Assembly (NCBI GenBank): GCA_041690495.1
Contig: JAWLHE010000009.1
Location: 62,001-126,000, forward strand
Length of the DNA stretch: 64,000 bases
Source: DATAAP01 sp041690495
Lineage (GTDB): Bacteria; Pseudomonadota; Alphaproteobacteria; CACIAM-22H2
Reading direction: 5' to 3'
Shown here: one piece after another, positions 1-8,223 of the stretch
Layout of the letters: each line of letters begins with the position of its first letter
Numbering within the stretch: position 1 is the stretch's first letter
Translations under genes and position numbers: made by a program
The notes under the pieces: model-generated
Databases searched by the model: none
What the model was told of the DNA's origin: nothing
What the model saw: only the letters and a program-made list of their open reading frames with translations

Positions 1-771
1 GCGGCCCTCGATGCGTACTGCGTGCGCGGCGTCAATCACAACATCGCCTTCCTGTCGGCGATCATGGCGCATCCGCGTTTCCGTGACGGGCGCCTGTCGA
101 CCGGCTTCATTGCCGAGGAATTTCCCAAAGGCTTTCACGGCCGCGAGCCGGATGCGGCGCTGCGCGCGCGTCTGGTCGCCGTTGCCGCGGTGGTGCAGCG
201 CCGGCGCGCCGAGGTCGAGGCGAGCGTGTCGGGTCAGTTGCCCGGCCACGAGGTCAGAGTGCCGGGCGCATTCACCGTGCGGCTCGATGACGGCGTCGAC
301 GACGTCATGATCGAGCGCAACGCGGTCGGCTATGACCTGTCGTCCGATGCAGGCGCTGTCGCGGTGACGACGGACTGGCGACCCGGCAACCCGGTGTTCC
401 GCGCCACGATCGACGGCGAAAGCGTCGTCGTCCAGGTCGAGGCGCATGGCGCCGCATGGCGGCTGTCGCATGCCGGCTGCCAGGTGCGGGCACAGGTGAC
501 CGCCTCGCGGCTCGCCGGGCTGGCGGCGCTGATGCCGGTCAAGCGGCCCCCCGACACCTCGCGGTTCCTGCTGTCTCCGATGCCCGGGCTGTTGAAGGCC
601 ATCACCGTCAGGGAGGGGCAGGAGGTCAAGGCTGGCGAGGAGTTGTGCGTGGTCGAGGCGATGAAGATGGAGAACATCCTGCGCGCCGAGCGTGACGGCA
701 CCGTGGCCAAGATTCACGCCGGACCAGGCGACAGCCTCGCCGTCGATCAGAAGATTCTGGAGTTCGGCTGA
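1..771 (+). CDS. pccA: Propionyl-CoA carboxylase alpha subunit, C-terminal part (5' end outside window)
   Basis: The frame is open from the first base, so this is the 3' part of a longer gene. It starts in the end of the biotin carboxylase C-terminal region (ALDAYCVRGVNHNIAFL, typical of PccA), runs through the subunit-contact domain and ends in a biotinyl domain with the AMKMEN motif; the biotinylated Lys codon is at 664-666. In the family this subunit carboxylates biotin with bicarbonate and ATP so that PccB can make methylmalonyl-CoA from propionyl-CoA. A 3-methylcrotonyl-CoA carboxylase alpha is encoded separately at 16.2 kb; the RGVNHNIAFL segment and the long middle domain favour PccA here. 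Confidence 0.9.
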   Translation, partial: AALDAYCVRGVNHNIAFLSAIMAHPRFRDGRLSTGFIAEEFPKGFHGREPDAALRARLVAVAAVVQRRRAEVEASVSGQLPGHEVRVPGAFTVRLDDGVDDVMIERNAVGYDLSSDAGAVAVTTDWRPGNPVFRATIDGESVVVQVEAHGAAWRLSHAGCQVRAQVTASRLAGLAALMPVKRPPDTSRFLLSPMPGLLKAITVREGQEVKAGEELCVVEAMKMENILRAERDGTVAKIHAGPGDSLAVDQKILEFG

Positions 772-787
772 ATCCGGCGCTATTCGC

Positions 788-1222
788 ATGATTCGGCAGA
801 TCGACAGCGGATGCGTCATGCGGACCCTCTCACCACCGGATCCAGGCCTTTGGCAGTCGCGTGCGGAGTGGTTCCTGCGCGCGCACGACATCAATGCCGG
901 ACCGCACCCGCTCGATCTGTCGCCTCGTGCGGGCATGCTGCTCGCCGAGCTTGAAGCCTTGTTCTGCGTCGGCGCGTGGGCATCGGTCGTGATCGTCGCC
1001 TGGGCACTGGTCGAGGCCGAGCAGCGCACTCTGGCGCGACGAGACGCGGAGCAGCGGCCCGAGCCGGATGTCGACTGGCTGCGCGAGCAGCGCAACGCGT
1101 TGGTCCACATAGCGCCGGACCAGGCTGGCGGCGATGTCCCGGACGAAGACGCGCTGGAGCAGATGGCGCAGGGCGCCGTGCGCGTTGCATTCAGGACGCT
1201 GTTCGCGGCGGTATGGAAATGA
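788..1222 (+). CDS. Conserved hypothetical protein, ~144 aa
   Basis: I do not recognise a family. The product has a hydrophobic central stretch (FCVGAWASVVIVAWALVEA) followed by charged helices and the segment WLREQRNALVH, which recalls the RN-x-x-VH element of DUF4145/HEPN-like helical proteins; that resemblance is weak. Start choice is uncertain: ATG 788 or ATG 818, neither with a good ribosome site. The stop codon overlaps the start of the acylphosphatase gene by four bases (ATGA), so the two are probably translationally coupled. Confidence 0.6.
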   Translation: MIRQIDSGCVMRTLSPPDPGLWQSRAEWFLRAHDINAGPHPLDLSPRAGMLLAELEALFCVGAWASVVIVAWALVEAEQRTLARRDAEQRPEPDVDWLREQRNALVHIAPDQAGGDVPDEDALEQMAQGAVRVAFRTLFAAVWK

Positions 1223-1503
1223 GCGGCGGGACCGCGATCCGTGTCGTGATCTCCGGACGGGTTCAGGGCGTATGGTTCCGTGGCTGGACGGTCGAGACGG
1301 CACGGCAGGTGGGAGTGCGCGGCTGGGTGCGCAACCGGCGCGACGGCAAGGTCGAGGCGCTGATTATCGGCGAGCCGGAAGCGGTAGAGGCGATGATTGC
1401 CGCCTGCCGCGAGGGGCCGCCGCTGGCGCGCGTCGAGCATATCGAGCAGAGTGCCGCACAGGACGACGGCTCGGCGGGATTCCGTCAGGCGCCGACCGCC
1501 TGA
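1219..1503 (+). CDS. acyP: Acylphosphatase
   Basis: A 94-residue protein of normal family length, predicted to hydrolyse the carboxyl-phosphate bond of acylphosphates in the cytoplasm. The signature GRVQGVWFR occupies residues 13-21 and GWVRNRRDG residues 35-43; Arg21 and Asn39 correspond to the catalytic phosphate-binding Arg and the Asn of the family. The ATG overlaps the stop of the upstream gene (ATGA), suggesting coupled translation. The C-terminal tail is slightly longer than the usual core. Confidence 0.93.
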   Translation: MSGGTAIRVVISGRVQGVWFRGWTVETARQVGVRGWVRNRRDGKVEALIIGEPEAVEAMIAACREGPPLARVEHIEQSAAQDDGSAGFRQAPTA

Positions 1504-1508
1504 GCCGC

Positions 1509-1763
1509 CTAGAAATCGAAAATATCGTCGAGGAACGACTTGCGCTTCTTGTGGTGCGGTCTGTCGTAATGCGGCTCATCGCGCCGCGGCGCCGATTGCC
1601 GGTAGTCCCCGGGTGGCTGCATCGCCATAGTGCCGGCGCGCGCGATGATCTTGTCCAGCTCGCCGCGATCAAGCCAAACACCGCGGCATTTCGGGCAGTA
1701 ATCCACTTCTATGCCATGGCGCTCGGACATGACCAGGTCAACCTTGTCGATCGGGCACTGCAT
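1509..1763 (-). CDS. Small TFIIB-type zinc-ribbon protein
   Basis: 84 residues beginning MQCPIDKVDL, with a second knuckle YCPKCRGVWLDRGELDKI (Cys23, Cys26). This matches the short zf-TFIIB/COG3809 proteins. The first knuckle has Cys3-x-x-Asp6 rather than CxxC, which is common in this subgroup. The C-terminus is basic and histidine-rich (HHKKRKSFLDDIFDF). The start at 1763 is favoured by an AAGGAGAG ribosome site; an upstream in-frame ATG would add 12 residues without one. Function is unknown. It lies between convergent acyP and co-oriented lipB. Confidence 0.85.
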   Translation of the reverse strand: MQCPIDKVDLVMSERHGIEVDYCPKCRGVWLDRGELDKIIARAGTMAMQPPGDYRQSAPRRDEPHYDRPHHKKRKSFLDDIFDF

Positions 1764-1880
1764 CGCTCTCTCCTTCGCTCGCGCGGACGATGGGCCCATT
1801 ACTGCCGGCTGGCCGCCAGAGCGGCCCGGACCCGGAAGCTATAACGGGTCCGGGCAGGCCCGGTTTCGACCCGATCGGCG

Positions 1881-2576
1881 TCAGCCAGCCGGCGTGGAGG
1901 CGCAGGAGCCCGGCGATCCGAACGTCGCGGCGAAGGTCTCGCGGAGCACGGTATCGACTTCCGGCCCGGTTGCTACGATCCCAAGATCGAGCAACGATGT
2001 GACGCCGTACTGAGGCGCGGAGATGCCGCACGGGACGATGCCGCCAAACGACGACAGGTCGCAGTCGACGTTCAGCGATACGCCATGGAAGCTGACCCAC
2101 CGGCGGACCCGCACGCCGATCGCGGCGATCTTGTCCTCCCGCCCGCCGCCGCGGTCGACCCAGATGCCGACCCGGCCGGCCCGGCGCTCGCCCCGGACAT
2201 TGAAGCGGGCGAGGGCGGCGATCATCCAGTCCTCCAGCCGGCAGACGAAGGCGCGGACGTCGCCTCCCCGTCGCTTGAGATCCAGCATCACGTAGGCCAC
2301 TCGCTGGCCCGGACCGTGCCAGGTGTACTGACCGCCCCGGCCGGTGGTGTAGACCGGCAGGCCCTTGGGATCGATCAGATCGGCCGGGGCGGCCGACGTC
2401 CCCGCGGTATAGAGCGGGGGGTGCTCCAGCAGCCATACGGTCTCGGCGGCGGACCCGGCGCGGATGGCGGCGACCCGTTCCTCCATAAAGGCGATGGCGG
2501 CCGGATAGGCGACCGGGGCATCGCTCACCCGCCAGTCCAGAAAGGTCGTTTCAGTCGTCTCCCAACCCATTGCCAT
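1881..2576 (-). CDS. lipB: Octanoyltransferase (lipoyl synthesis)
   Basis: 231 residues. The enzyme transfers octanoyl from acyl carrier protein to lipoyl domains of 2-oxoacid dehydrogenases and the glycine cleavage H protein. Visible: the substrate-pocket motif RGGQYTWHGPGQ (80-91), Lys149 in DKIAAIGVRV and Cys183 in PCGIS, the acyl-thioester nucleophile with its partner lysine. Start is ATG 2576 or 2570; longer upstream frames run into the promoter region shared with the divergent tRNA. LipA is not in the window. Confidence 0.95.
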   Translation of the reverse strand: MAMGWETTETTFLDWRVSDAPVAYPAAIAFMEERVAAIRAGSAAETVWLLEHPPLYTAGTSAAPADLIDPKGLPVYTTGRGGQYTWHGPGQRVAYVMLDLKRRGGDVRAFVCRLEDWMIAALARFNVRGERRAGRVGIWVDRGGGREDKIAAIGVRVRRWVSFHGVSLNVDCDLSSFGGIVPCGISAPQYGVTSLLDLGIVATGPEVDTVLRETFAATFGSPGSCASTPAG

Positions 2577-2694
2577 GCCCGGTTTTTTCTCGGCTGCGAC
2601 ACGCCGCGCGCTTGCGCGGGCGGTGGGGATTTGGTATTCCCGGCGCGCTCGAAAGGCAAGCCGCAGCAACGGCTTTCCCCAAGCACTGGAACAT

Positions 2695-2780
2695 GCGGTC
2701 GTGGCGGAATGGTAGACGCGCTAGCTTGAGGTGCTAGTGGGGGAAACCCCGTGGAAGTTCGACTCTTCTCGACCGCACCA
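2695..2780 (+). tRNA. tRNA-Leu (anticodon GAG)
   Basis: Acceptor stem GCGGTCG (2695-2701) pairs with CGACCGC (2770-2776), followed by discriminator A and an encoded CCA (2778-2780). Anticodon stem CTAGC (2721-2725) pairs with GCTAG (2733-2737) around loop TTGAGGT; the anticodon GAG is at 2728-2730 and reads CTC/CTT. A long variable arm (GGGG-GAAA-CCCC) marks it as a class II tRNA, and a T arm with TTCGACT follows. The D arm carries the usual GG. The maeB start lies 35 bases after the CCA. Confidence 0.97.
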
Positions 2781-2814
2781 ATGCCAAGCAACGGTTGACT
2801 ATGGGTGGGCGCTG

Positions 2815-5106
2815 ATGCCGCAGGACAATTTGCGCGACATCGCGCTCGAATATCACCGGCACCCGCCGGCCGGTAAGCTGGCGATCGTTGCGACCAAGCC
2901 GCTCGCCAACCAGCGCGACCTGGCGCTGGCCTATTCGCCCGGCGTCGCCGCAGCCTGCGAGGCGATCGTCGCCGACCCGGCCGAAGCGTCGTCGGTCACG
3001 GCGCGCGCCAATCTCGTCGCAGTCGTCACCAACGGCACGGCGGTGCTCGGCCTCGGCGCGATTGGGCCGCTCGCGGCCAAGCCGGTCATGGAAGGCAAGG
3101 CCGTCCTTTTCAAGAAATTCGCCGGAATCGACGTCTTCGACATCGAACTCGCCGAACGCGATGCCGACAAGCTGGTCGAGGTCATTGCCGCACTCGAGCC
3201 GACCTTCGGCGGCATCAATCTCGAGGACATCAAGGCGCCCGAATGCTTCGAGATCGAACGCAAATTGCGCGAGCGTCTCAAGATTCCCGTTTTTCACGAC
3301 GATCAGCACGGCACCGCGATCATCGTTGCCGCCGCGATCCTCAACGCGCTGCGTGTCGTCGGCAAGCCGATCGATCGAGTCAAGCTCGTCACCTCGGGCG
3401 CTGGCGCCGCGGCGCTGGCGTGCCTGGACCTGCTTGCAGACCTTGGCCTGAAGCGCGAGAACATCTGGGTCACCGATATCGCCGGTGTGGTCTACAAGGG
3501 CCGCAAGGCGGAAATGGATCCGCGCAAGGAGCGCTATGCGCGCGATACCAACGCCCGTACCCTCGGCGACGTGATCGGCGACGCCGACGTCTTTCTCGGC
3601 CTCTCCGCGCCGCGTGTGCTCAAGCCCGAGATGGTCGCCAGAATGGCGAAGCAGCCCATCATCCTGGCGCTCGCCAATCCGGTGCCCGAGATCATGCCGG
3701 AAGACGCGAAGGCGGTGTGCCCGGATGCCATCATCGCTACCGGCCGCTCCGATTATCCCAATCAGGTCAACAACGTCCTGTGCTTTCCGTTCATCTTCCG
3801 CGGGGCGCTCGACGTCGGCGCGACGCAGATCAACGAGGCCATGAAGGTTGCGGCAGTAAAGGCACTGGCCGATCTCGCCATGGCCGAGCCTTCGGACATC
3901 GTCGTCGCAGCCTATGGCGGCGAGGCGCCGGCCTTCGGGCCGGAGAACCTGATTCCCAAGCCCTTCGATCCGCGGCTGATGCTCGAGATCGCGCCGGCGG
4001 TTGCCAGGGCGGCGATGGAATCCGGCGTGGCGACGCGGCCGATCGCCGATTTCAAGGCCTACCGGCAGCGCCTGAGCCAGTTCGTCTTCCGCTCCGGCCT
4101 GGTGATGACGCCGGTCTTCGCCAGGGCCAAGACGGATCCCAGGCGTGTGGTCTATGCCGAAGGCGAGGAGTCCCGCGTCCTGCGCGCGGCCCAGCAGGTC
4201 ATCGACGAGGGCCTCGCCAAGCCGATCCTGATCGGCCGGGCGGAGGTTATCGAGACGCGGCTGCAGCGCCTCGGCCTGCGGATCAGGCCGGGACGGGATT
4301 TCGATCTGGTGAACCCGCAATCCGACCCGCGCTATCCCGAGTACTGGAAGCTCTATCACTCGATCATGGAACGGCGCGGCATGTCGCCCGATTTCGCGAG
4401 GACCATCGTGCGCACGCGCAACACGGTGATCGCCGCGCTGATGCTGCGGCGCGGCGAGGCGGATGCGATGCTGTGCGGAACGATCGGGCAGTTCGACCGC
4501 CATCTGCGTCACATCGTCAACGTGATCGGCAAAGCGCCCGAGGCGCACGAGGTGGCGGCGCTCAATCTCCTGATCCTCTCCAAGGGCACGTTCTTCATCA
4601 CGGATACGCATGTCACGTCCGATCCTTCGGCGCAGACGATAGCGGAGATCGCGGTGCTGGCGGCGCGCGAGGTGCGGCGTTTCGGCATCGAGCCCAAGGT
4701 AGCGCTGCTGTCGCACTCGAATTTCGGTTCGGCCGACACGATCTCGGCGCAGAAAATGCGCGATGCGCTTGCCCTGATCCAGAGCCGCGCTCCGGATCTC
4801 GAGATCGAAGGCGAGATGCACGGCGACGCCGCCGTTTCCGAGGACATTCGCGCGCGCATCTTCCCGAATTCCCGCCTGAAAGGCTCGGCCAATCTTCTCG
4901 TCATGCCGACGCTCGACGCCGCGAACATCGCCTTCAACCTCCTCAAGACGCTGGGCGATGGACTTTCCATCGGACCGATGCTGCTCGGCGTGGCGCGACC
5001 GGCTCATATCCTGACGCCGTCGGTGACGGTGCGCGGCATCGTCAACATGACGGCTCTTTGCGTGGTGGACGCCCAGGAACAGGCGGCCGCCGGCGCGGGC
5101 GGATAG
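2815..5106 (+). CDS. maeB: NADP-dependent malic enzyme with C-terminal phosphotransacetylase-like domain
   Basis: 763 residues. N-terminal malic enzyme domains carry AYSPGVA, TNGTAVLGLG, the metal-site motif FHDDQHGTA and the NAD(P)-binding segment LVTSGAGAAA. The C-terminal ~330 residues are a PTA_PTB (phosphate acetyltransferase-like) domain, as in MaeB-type enzymes, where it has a regulatory role. Reaction: malate to pyruvate and CO2 with NADP reduction, linking the TCA cycle to pyruvate and NADPH. The start at 2815 (MPQDNLRDIALEYHR) is chosen because the longer frame begins inside the tRNA gene. Confidence 0.96.
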   Translation: MPQDNLRDIALEYHRHPPAGKLAIVATKPLANQRDLALAYSPGVAAACEAIVADPAEASSVTARANLVAVVTNGTAVLGLGAIGPLAAKPVMEGKAVLFKKFAGIDVFDIELAERDADKLVEVIAALEPTFGGINLEDIKAPECFEIERKLRERLKIPVFHDDQHGTAIIVAAAILNALRVVGKPIDRVKLVTSGAGAAALACLDLLADLGLKRENIWVTDIAGVVYKGRKAEMDPRKERYARDTNARTLGDVIGDADVFLGLSAPRVLKPEMVARMAKQPIILALANPVPEIMPEDAKAVCPDAIIATGRSDYPNQVNNVLCFPFIFRGALDVGATQINEAMKVAAVKALADLAMAEPSDIVVAAYGGEAPAFGPENLIPKPFDPRLMLEIAPAVARAAMESGVATRPIADFKAYRQRLSQFVFRSGLVMTPVFARAKTDPRRVVYAEGEESRVLRAAQQVIDEGLAKPILIGRAEVIETRLQRLGLRIRPGRDFDLVNPQSDPRYPEYWKLYHSIMERRGMSPDFARTIVRTRNTVIAALMLRRGEADAMLCGTIGQFDRHLRHIVNVIGKAPEAHEVAALNLLILSKGTFFITDTHVTSDPSAQTIAEIAVLAAREVRRFGIEPKVALLSHSNFGSADTISAQKMRDALALIQSRAPDLEIEGEMHGDAAVSEDIRARIFPNSRLKGSANLLVMPTLDAANIAFNLLKTLGDGLSIGPMLLGVARPAHILTPSVTVRGIVNMTALCVVDAQEQAAAGAGG

Positions 5107-5110
5107 GCGC

Positions 5111-6505
5111 ATGGCCGAGCCCGATTCGGCCCCCGCCGCAACCGAGACCGAGGGTGCGGCCGTCGAGGTCGGGCTCGATCCGGCGCTTGTTTACGGCGTC
5201 GTCCAGTCGCTCGACAATGACGATGCCGCGGCCGTGCGCGCCGCGATCGCCGGCATGCATTACGCCGATCTCGCCGACCTGTTCGAGGCGCTGTGGCCCG
5301 AGCACCGCGCCAAGCTGGTCGAGGTGCTGCGCCGCAAGTTCCCGGTCGAGATCATCCCGGAGCTGGACGAGGGCGTCCGCGACGAAGTGGCGGGCCGGCT
5401 CGGCACCCGCGATCTCGCGGCCGCGATCGTCGATCTCGACAGCGACGACGCGCTCTACCTGATCGAAGGCCTGGAGGAGGGCAAGCGCCGCCAGGTGCTG
5501 AACGCCATCCCGGCGGCGCTGCGCCGGCAGATGGAGGAGGCGCTCGCCTTCCCGGAGGAGAGCGCCGGCCGCCTGATGCAGCGCGGGGTCGTCGCGGTGC
5601 CGCTGTTCTGGACCGTCGGCCAGTCGATCGACTACATGCGCGAGAGCGAGGATCTGCCGACCGACTTCTACGACATATTCGTCGTCGACCCGAAGCACCG
5701 GCCGGTCGGCTGGGTCCCTCTCGACAAGCTGATCCGCTCCAAGCGGGCGATGAAGATCAGCGACATCATGGAGCACGAAATCGAGCCGATTCCGGTCGAC
5801 ATGGACCAGGAAAAGGTCGCCTTCCTGTTCAAGCAGCACGACCTGACCTCGGCGCCGGTCGTCGACAAGGCCGGTCGGCTGATCGGTACGATCACGGTCG
5901 ACGACGTCGTCGACGTGATCGAGGAGGAGGCCGAGGAGGACATGCTCCGCCTCCATGGTGTCGCGGTTACGAGCATTCACACCTCGCTTCTCGCGACCGT
6001 CCGGTCGCGGATCGTCTGGCTTGCCATCAACATCTGCACGGCGTTCATTGCCGCGTCCGTCATCGGCCTGTTCGAGAAGAGCATAGAGAAGGTCGTCGCC
6101 CTGGCCGTGCTGATGCCGATCACGGCCTCGATGGGGGGCAATGCGGCAGCGCAGGCGATGACCGTCACCGTGCGTGCGCTCGCGACCCGCGAACTGACCG
6201 CGGCGAATGCGCTGCGGATCGTGTCGAAAGAAGTACTGGTTGGCAGCATCAACGGGATGGTCTTCGCAATCATCGCGGGATCCGTCGCGACTCTCTGGTT
6301 CGGCGATCCGATGCTCGGGGTGTGCATCGCCGGCGCCATGATCCTGAACCTCACCGTCGCGGGCCTGACGGGGACCGCGATCCCGCTGCTCTCAAACAGA
6401 TTGAAAATCGACCCGGCGGTGAGCTCCGCGGTGGTCATCACGACCATCACCGACGTCGTCGGCTTCCTGTCCTTCCTCGGTCTTGCGACCCTGCTGATCC
6501 TGTAA
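5111..6505 (+). CDS. mgtE: Magnesium transporter MgtE
   Basis: 464 residues. A cytoplasmic MgtE N domain (about 25-150) is followed by two CBS modules (about 155-285; SAPVVDKAGRLIGTITVDDVVDVIEEEAEED) and a five-helix membrane domain from about residue 300. The pore signature TITDVVGFLSFLGLA near the C-terminus contains the Asp that lines the Mg2+ site in known MgtE channels. The acidic N and CBS domains sense cytosolic Mg2+ in the family. It begins 4 bases after maeB, so the two may be co-transcribed. Confidence 0.95.
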   Translation: MAEPDSAPAATETEGAAVEVGLDPALVYGVVQSLDNDDAAAVRAAIAGMHYADLADLFEALWPEHRAKLVEVLRRKFPVEIIPELDEGVRDEVAGRLGTRDLAAAIVDLDSDDALYLIEGLEEGKRRQVLNAIPAALRRQMEEALAFPEESAGRLMQRGVVAVPLFWTVGQSIDYMRESEDLPTDFYDIFVVDPKHRPVGWVPLDKLIRSKRAMKISDIMEHEIEPIPVDMDQEKVAFLFKQHDLTSAPVVDKAGRLIGTITVDDVVDVIEEEAEEDMLRLHGVAVTSIHTSLLATVRSRIVWLAINICTAFIAASVIGLFEKSIEKVVALAVLMPITASMGGNAAAQAMTVTVRALATRELTAANALRIVSKEVLVGSINGMVFAIIAGSVATLWFGDPMLGVCIAGAMILNLTVAGLTGTAIPLLSNRLKIDPAVSSAVVITTITDVVGFLSFLGLATLLIL

Positions 6506-6559
6506 AGGATTTCCTAACCACATCGCCGCGACACTGGCCTCATCACCCGGAGGCCCCCG

Positions 6560-7240
6560 TTGCGTCATTTTCGTGCCCTCTGCTGCTCGCTCGTTCTTCT
6601 TCTGCCCGCATCGGGCGCCATCGCTGCCCGGATCGATGTCGGCGAGACGCAGATCGCCTTCACGCCGCCGCCGGGCTATTGCGAACTCGACCCGAAGCAG
6701 GCACTCGATGCCCGGTTCGTCGAGATCATGGGCGCAGCGATGGGTCCCGAGATCCGCATCCTGGCCGCCTTCGCCGACTGCATACAGCTCTCCGTGTGGC
6801 GCAAGGGCCTGGCTTTCCACATACAGGACTACGGCATGCTCACCACCGTGCGCCGCGACGAGACGCACAGCATGAGCGAGCCGCGCGCCGCGGTGGTGCG
6901 CTCGCTGGCACAGCAGCTGCGCGCGGCCGCGCCCGACATCGACTTGGAGGCCGACGCCGCAAATCGCCGCAGCGGGGAAAATGGCGAAGTCCGCCTCGGG
7001 CGGCTCGAGCGCCTCGGCATCCTTCACGCGGACGACAGCGCCGTCTATTACGGCCTGGTCGCCGAGGTCGTGTCGGGCGACGGGCGTGTCCGCGAGGCCG
7101 TCGAGGTCGGCGCTATGACCTTGATCAAAGGCAAGCTGGTGAGCTACCTGCTGTACGGTGCGTTCCGCGGCAAGACCAGCGTCGACCGGATGCTTGGCCT
7201 GCAGCGGAGCAACATGGACCGGCTGATCGCGGGCAACTGA
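6560..7240 (+). CDS. Hypothetical secreted protein, 226 aa
   Basis: An N-terminal signal peptide (LCCSLVLLLPASGAIAA, cleavage near residue 23) precedes a soluble domain starting ARIDVGETQIAFTPPPGYCEL. I do not recognise the family; short conserved-looking segments are FTPPPGYCELD and KGKLVSYLLYGAFRG. The start is a TTG preceded by GGAGG (6549-6553) at six bases, a strong enough ribosome site to accept a non-ATG codon. Likely periplasmic. It is 54 bases after mgtE and 27 before the MerR gene. Confidence 0.75.
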   Translation: MRHFRALCCSLVLLLPASGAIAARIDVGETQIAFTPPPGYCELDPKQALDARFVEIMGAAMGPEIRILAAFADCIQLSVWRKGLAFHIQDYGMLTTVRRDETHSMSEPRAAVVRSLAQQLRAAAPDIDLEADAANRRSGENGEVRLGRLERLGILHADDSAVYYGLVAEVVSGDGRVREAVEVGAMTLIKGKLVSYLLYGAFRGKTSVDRMLGLQRSNMDRLIAGN

Positions 7241-7267
7241 CGTTCCCGCCCGCCCGCCGGGCGAGGG

Positions 7268-7705
7268 GTGCGAGGTTTGCGCGAACACAAGGCCAGGCCG
7301 CAAGCGGGCGGCCCCACCTTCTCGATCACCGACCTCGCGCGCGAGTTCGACGTCACCACCCGCACCATCCGCTTCTACGAGGACGAGGGGCTGATCCGCC
7401 CGGCGCGCAGCGGCCGCACCCGGCTGTTCTCGCACCGCGACCGGGTCCGCCTGAAGCTCATCCTGCGCGGCAAGCGCCTCGGCTTCTCGCTGGGCGAGAT
7501 CCGCGAGATCATCAACATGTACGACGCGGCGCCTGGCGAGGCGGGCCAGCTGCGGTTCTTCCTGACCAAGATCGCCGAGCGGCGCGCCATGCTGGAGCAG
7601 CAGCGCGCCGACATCGCCGATACCCTCGCCGAACTCGCCGAGGTCGAGCGCCGCTGCCTCGCCCAGCTCAGGGCCATGCCCAAGGGGGGCAGGGCGGGAG
7701 GGTAG
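7268..7705 (+). CDS. liuR: MerR-family regulator, LiuR-like
   Basis: 145 residues. The MerR winged helix (about 19-88) contains FSITDLAREFDVTTRTIRFYEDEGLI, very like LiuR regulators of branched-chain amino acid and acyl-CoA catabolism, followed by a coiled-coil dimer helix (KIAERRAMLEQQRADIADTLAELAEVERR). No Cys cluster typical of metal-sensing MerR proteins is present. It starts with GTG. Downstream lie thioesterases, isovaleryl-CoA dehydrogenase and methylcrotonyl-CoA carboxylase, the expected LiuR targets, and a perfect palindrome at 8175-8190. The family call is firm; the symbol is an inference from motif and context. Confidence 0.8.
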   Translation: MRGLREHKARPQAGGPTFSITDLAREFDVTTRTIRFYEDEGLIRPARSGRTRLFSHRDRVRLKLILRGKRLGFSLGEIREIINMYDAAPGEAGQLRFFLTKIAERRAMLEQQRADIADTLAELAEVERRCLAQLRAMPKGGRAGG

Positions 7706-8223
7706 GGGCGCTTCACCGCTTCAGGCGTTTCTGCTGTTTCACCGATTTCGACCGTTCGCGCCGTTTCACCGTTTCGGCGCGATGTGCGGCTGGTCGCCTG
7801 CACCTGTCCGCCTTCCCCGTCGCCAGCGTTGGCGAGAGGACGCGGGGAGCCGCCAAGTCTTTGATTCCACAACGCGGCCGACGGGCTGCTTCACCGCTTC
7901 ACGGCATGCTGCGGTTCGCACCTCCTCTCTTTTCGTCCGCCACGACTTGTCTCCCGCGGCCGGGATCCCGTGGGGCCCGCTGCTGCGGCCGGGCCGGTCC
8001 GGTCCTGGAACGGCGCCATGGGGCCTCGGGTCGTGCCCAGAGACGGCGGTCGGGATGGGGCGCTGAAATACGAACGCCCGTGGGCGGGATCGGCCCGGGC
8101 GTAGTCTGCCGCCGGGGATTCGATCACAGTGGCGGCGGGGGTTCAATGGGGGCGGGGGTTCAATCCGTGAATTGACGTTTACGTAAACGTAATTTAGCCT
8201 GTGCTATTGCGAAGAGGCGCGAG
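7706..8223 (+). other. Long intergenic region with short TTTCACCG-type repeats
   Basis: No convincing gene. The first 70 bases contain iterated CTTCACCG/TTTCACCG phrases (GCTTCACCGCTTC, GCTGTTTCACCG, GCCGTTTCACCG), repeated again near 7888-7900. The far end has two GGGGTTCAAT repeats (about 8138-8163) just before the palindrome and promoter of the thioesterase gene. Related phrases recur in the 60075-60390 gap. Confidence 0.6.
8175..8190 (+). promoter_or_regulatory. Perfect 16-bp palindrome, candidate LiuR operator
   Basis: ACGTTTACGTAAACGT is a perfect dyad, embedded in TTGACG...TTTAGCCT; the -35-like TTGACG (8172-8177) overlaps its left arm. It lies 34 bases before the thioesterase ATG and 470 bases after the MerR gene. 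MerR proteins bind such dyads in promoters, so this is the obvious operator for the nearby regulator. I saw no second copy in the window. Confidence 0.7.

Noticed and set aside
2695..2780. tRNA-Leu as an integration site for a mobile island
   Set aside because: No integrase, no direct repeat of the tRNA 3' end and no change in gene character on either side.
2734..5112. Minus-strand open frame of nearly 800 codons opposite maeB
   Set aside because: It mirrors maeB codon by codon and shows an Arg/His/Asp-rich composition typical of GC-rich antisense frames; maeB carries all family motifs.
7268..7705. Metal-responsive MerR regulator (CueR, ZntR or SoxR)
   Set aside because: No Cys cluster for metal or iron-sulfur binding; the TIRFYEDEGLI region and neighbours fit LiuR.
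5293..8175. 960-codon plus-strand frame across mgtE, the secreted protein and the MerR gene
   Set aside because: Arg/Pro/Ala-rich nonsense translation; crosses three genes with clear motifs in other frames.
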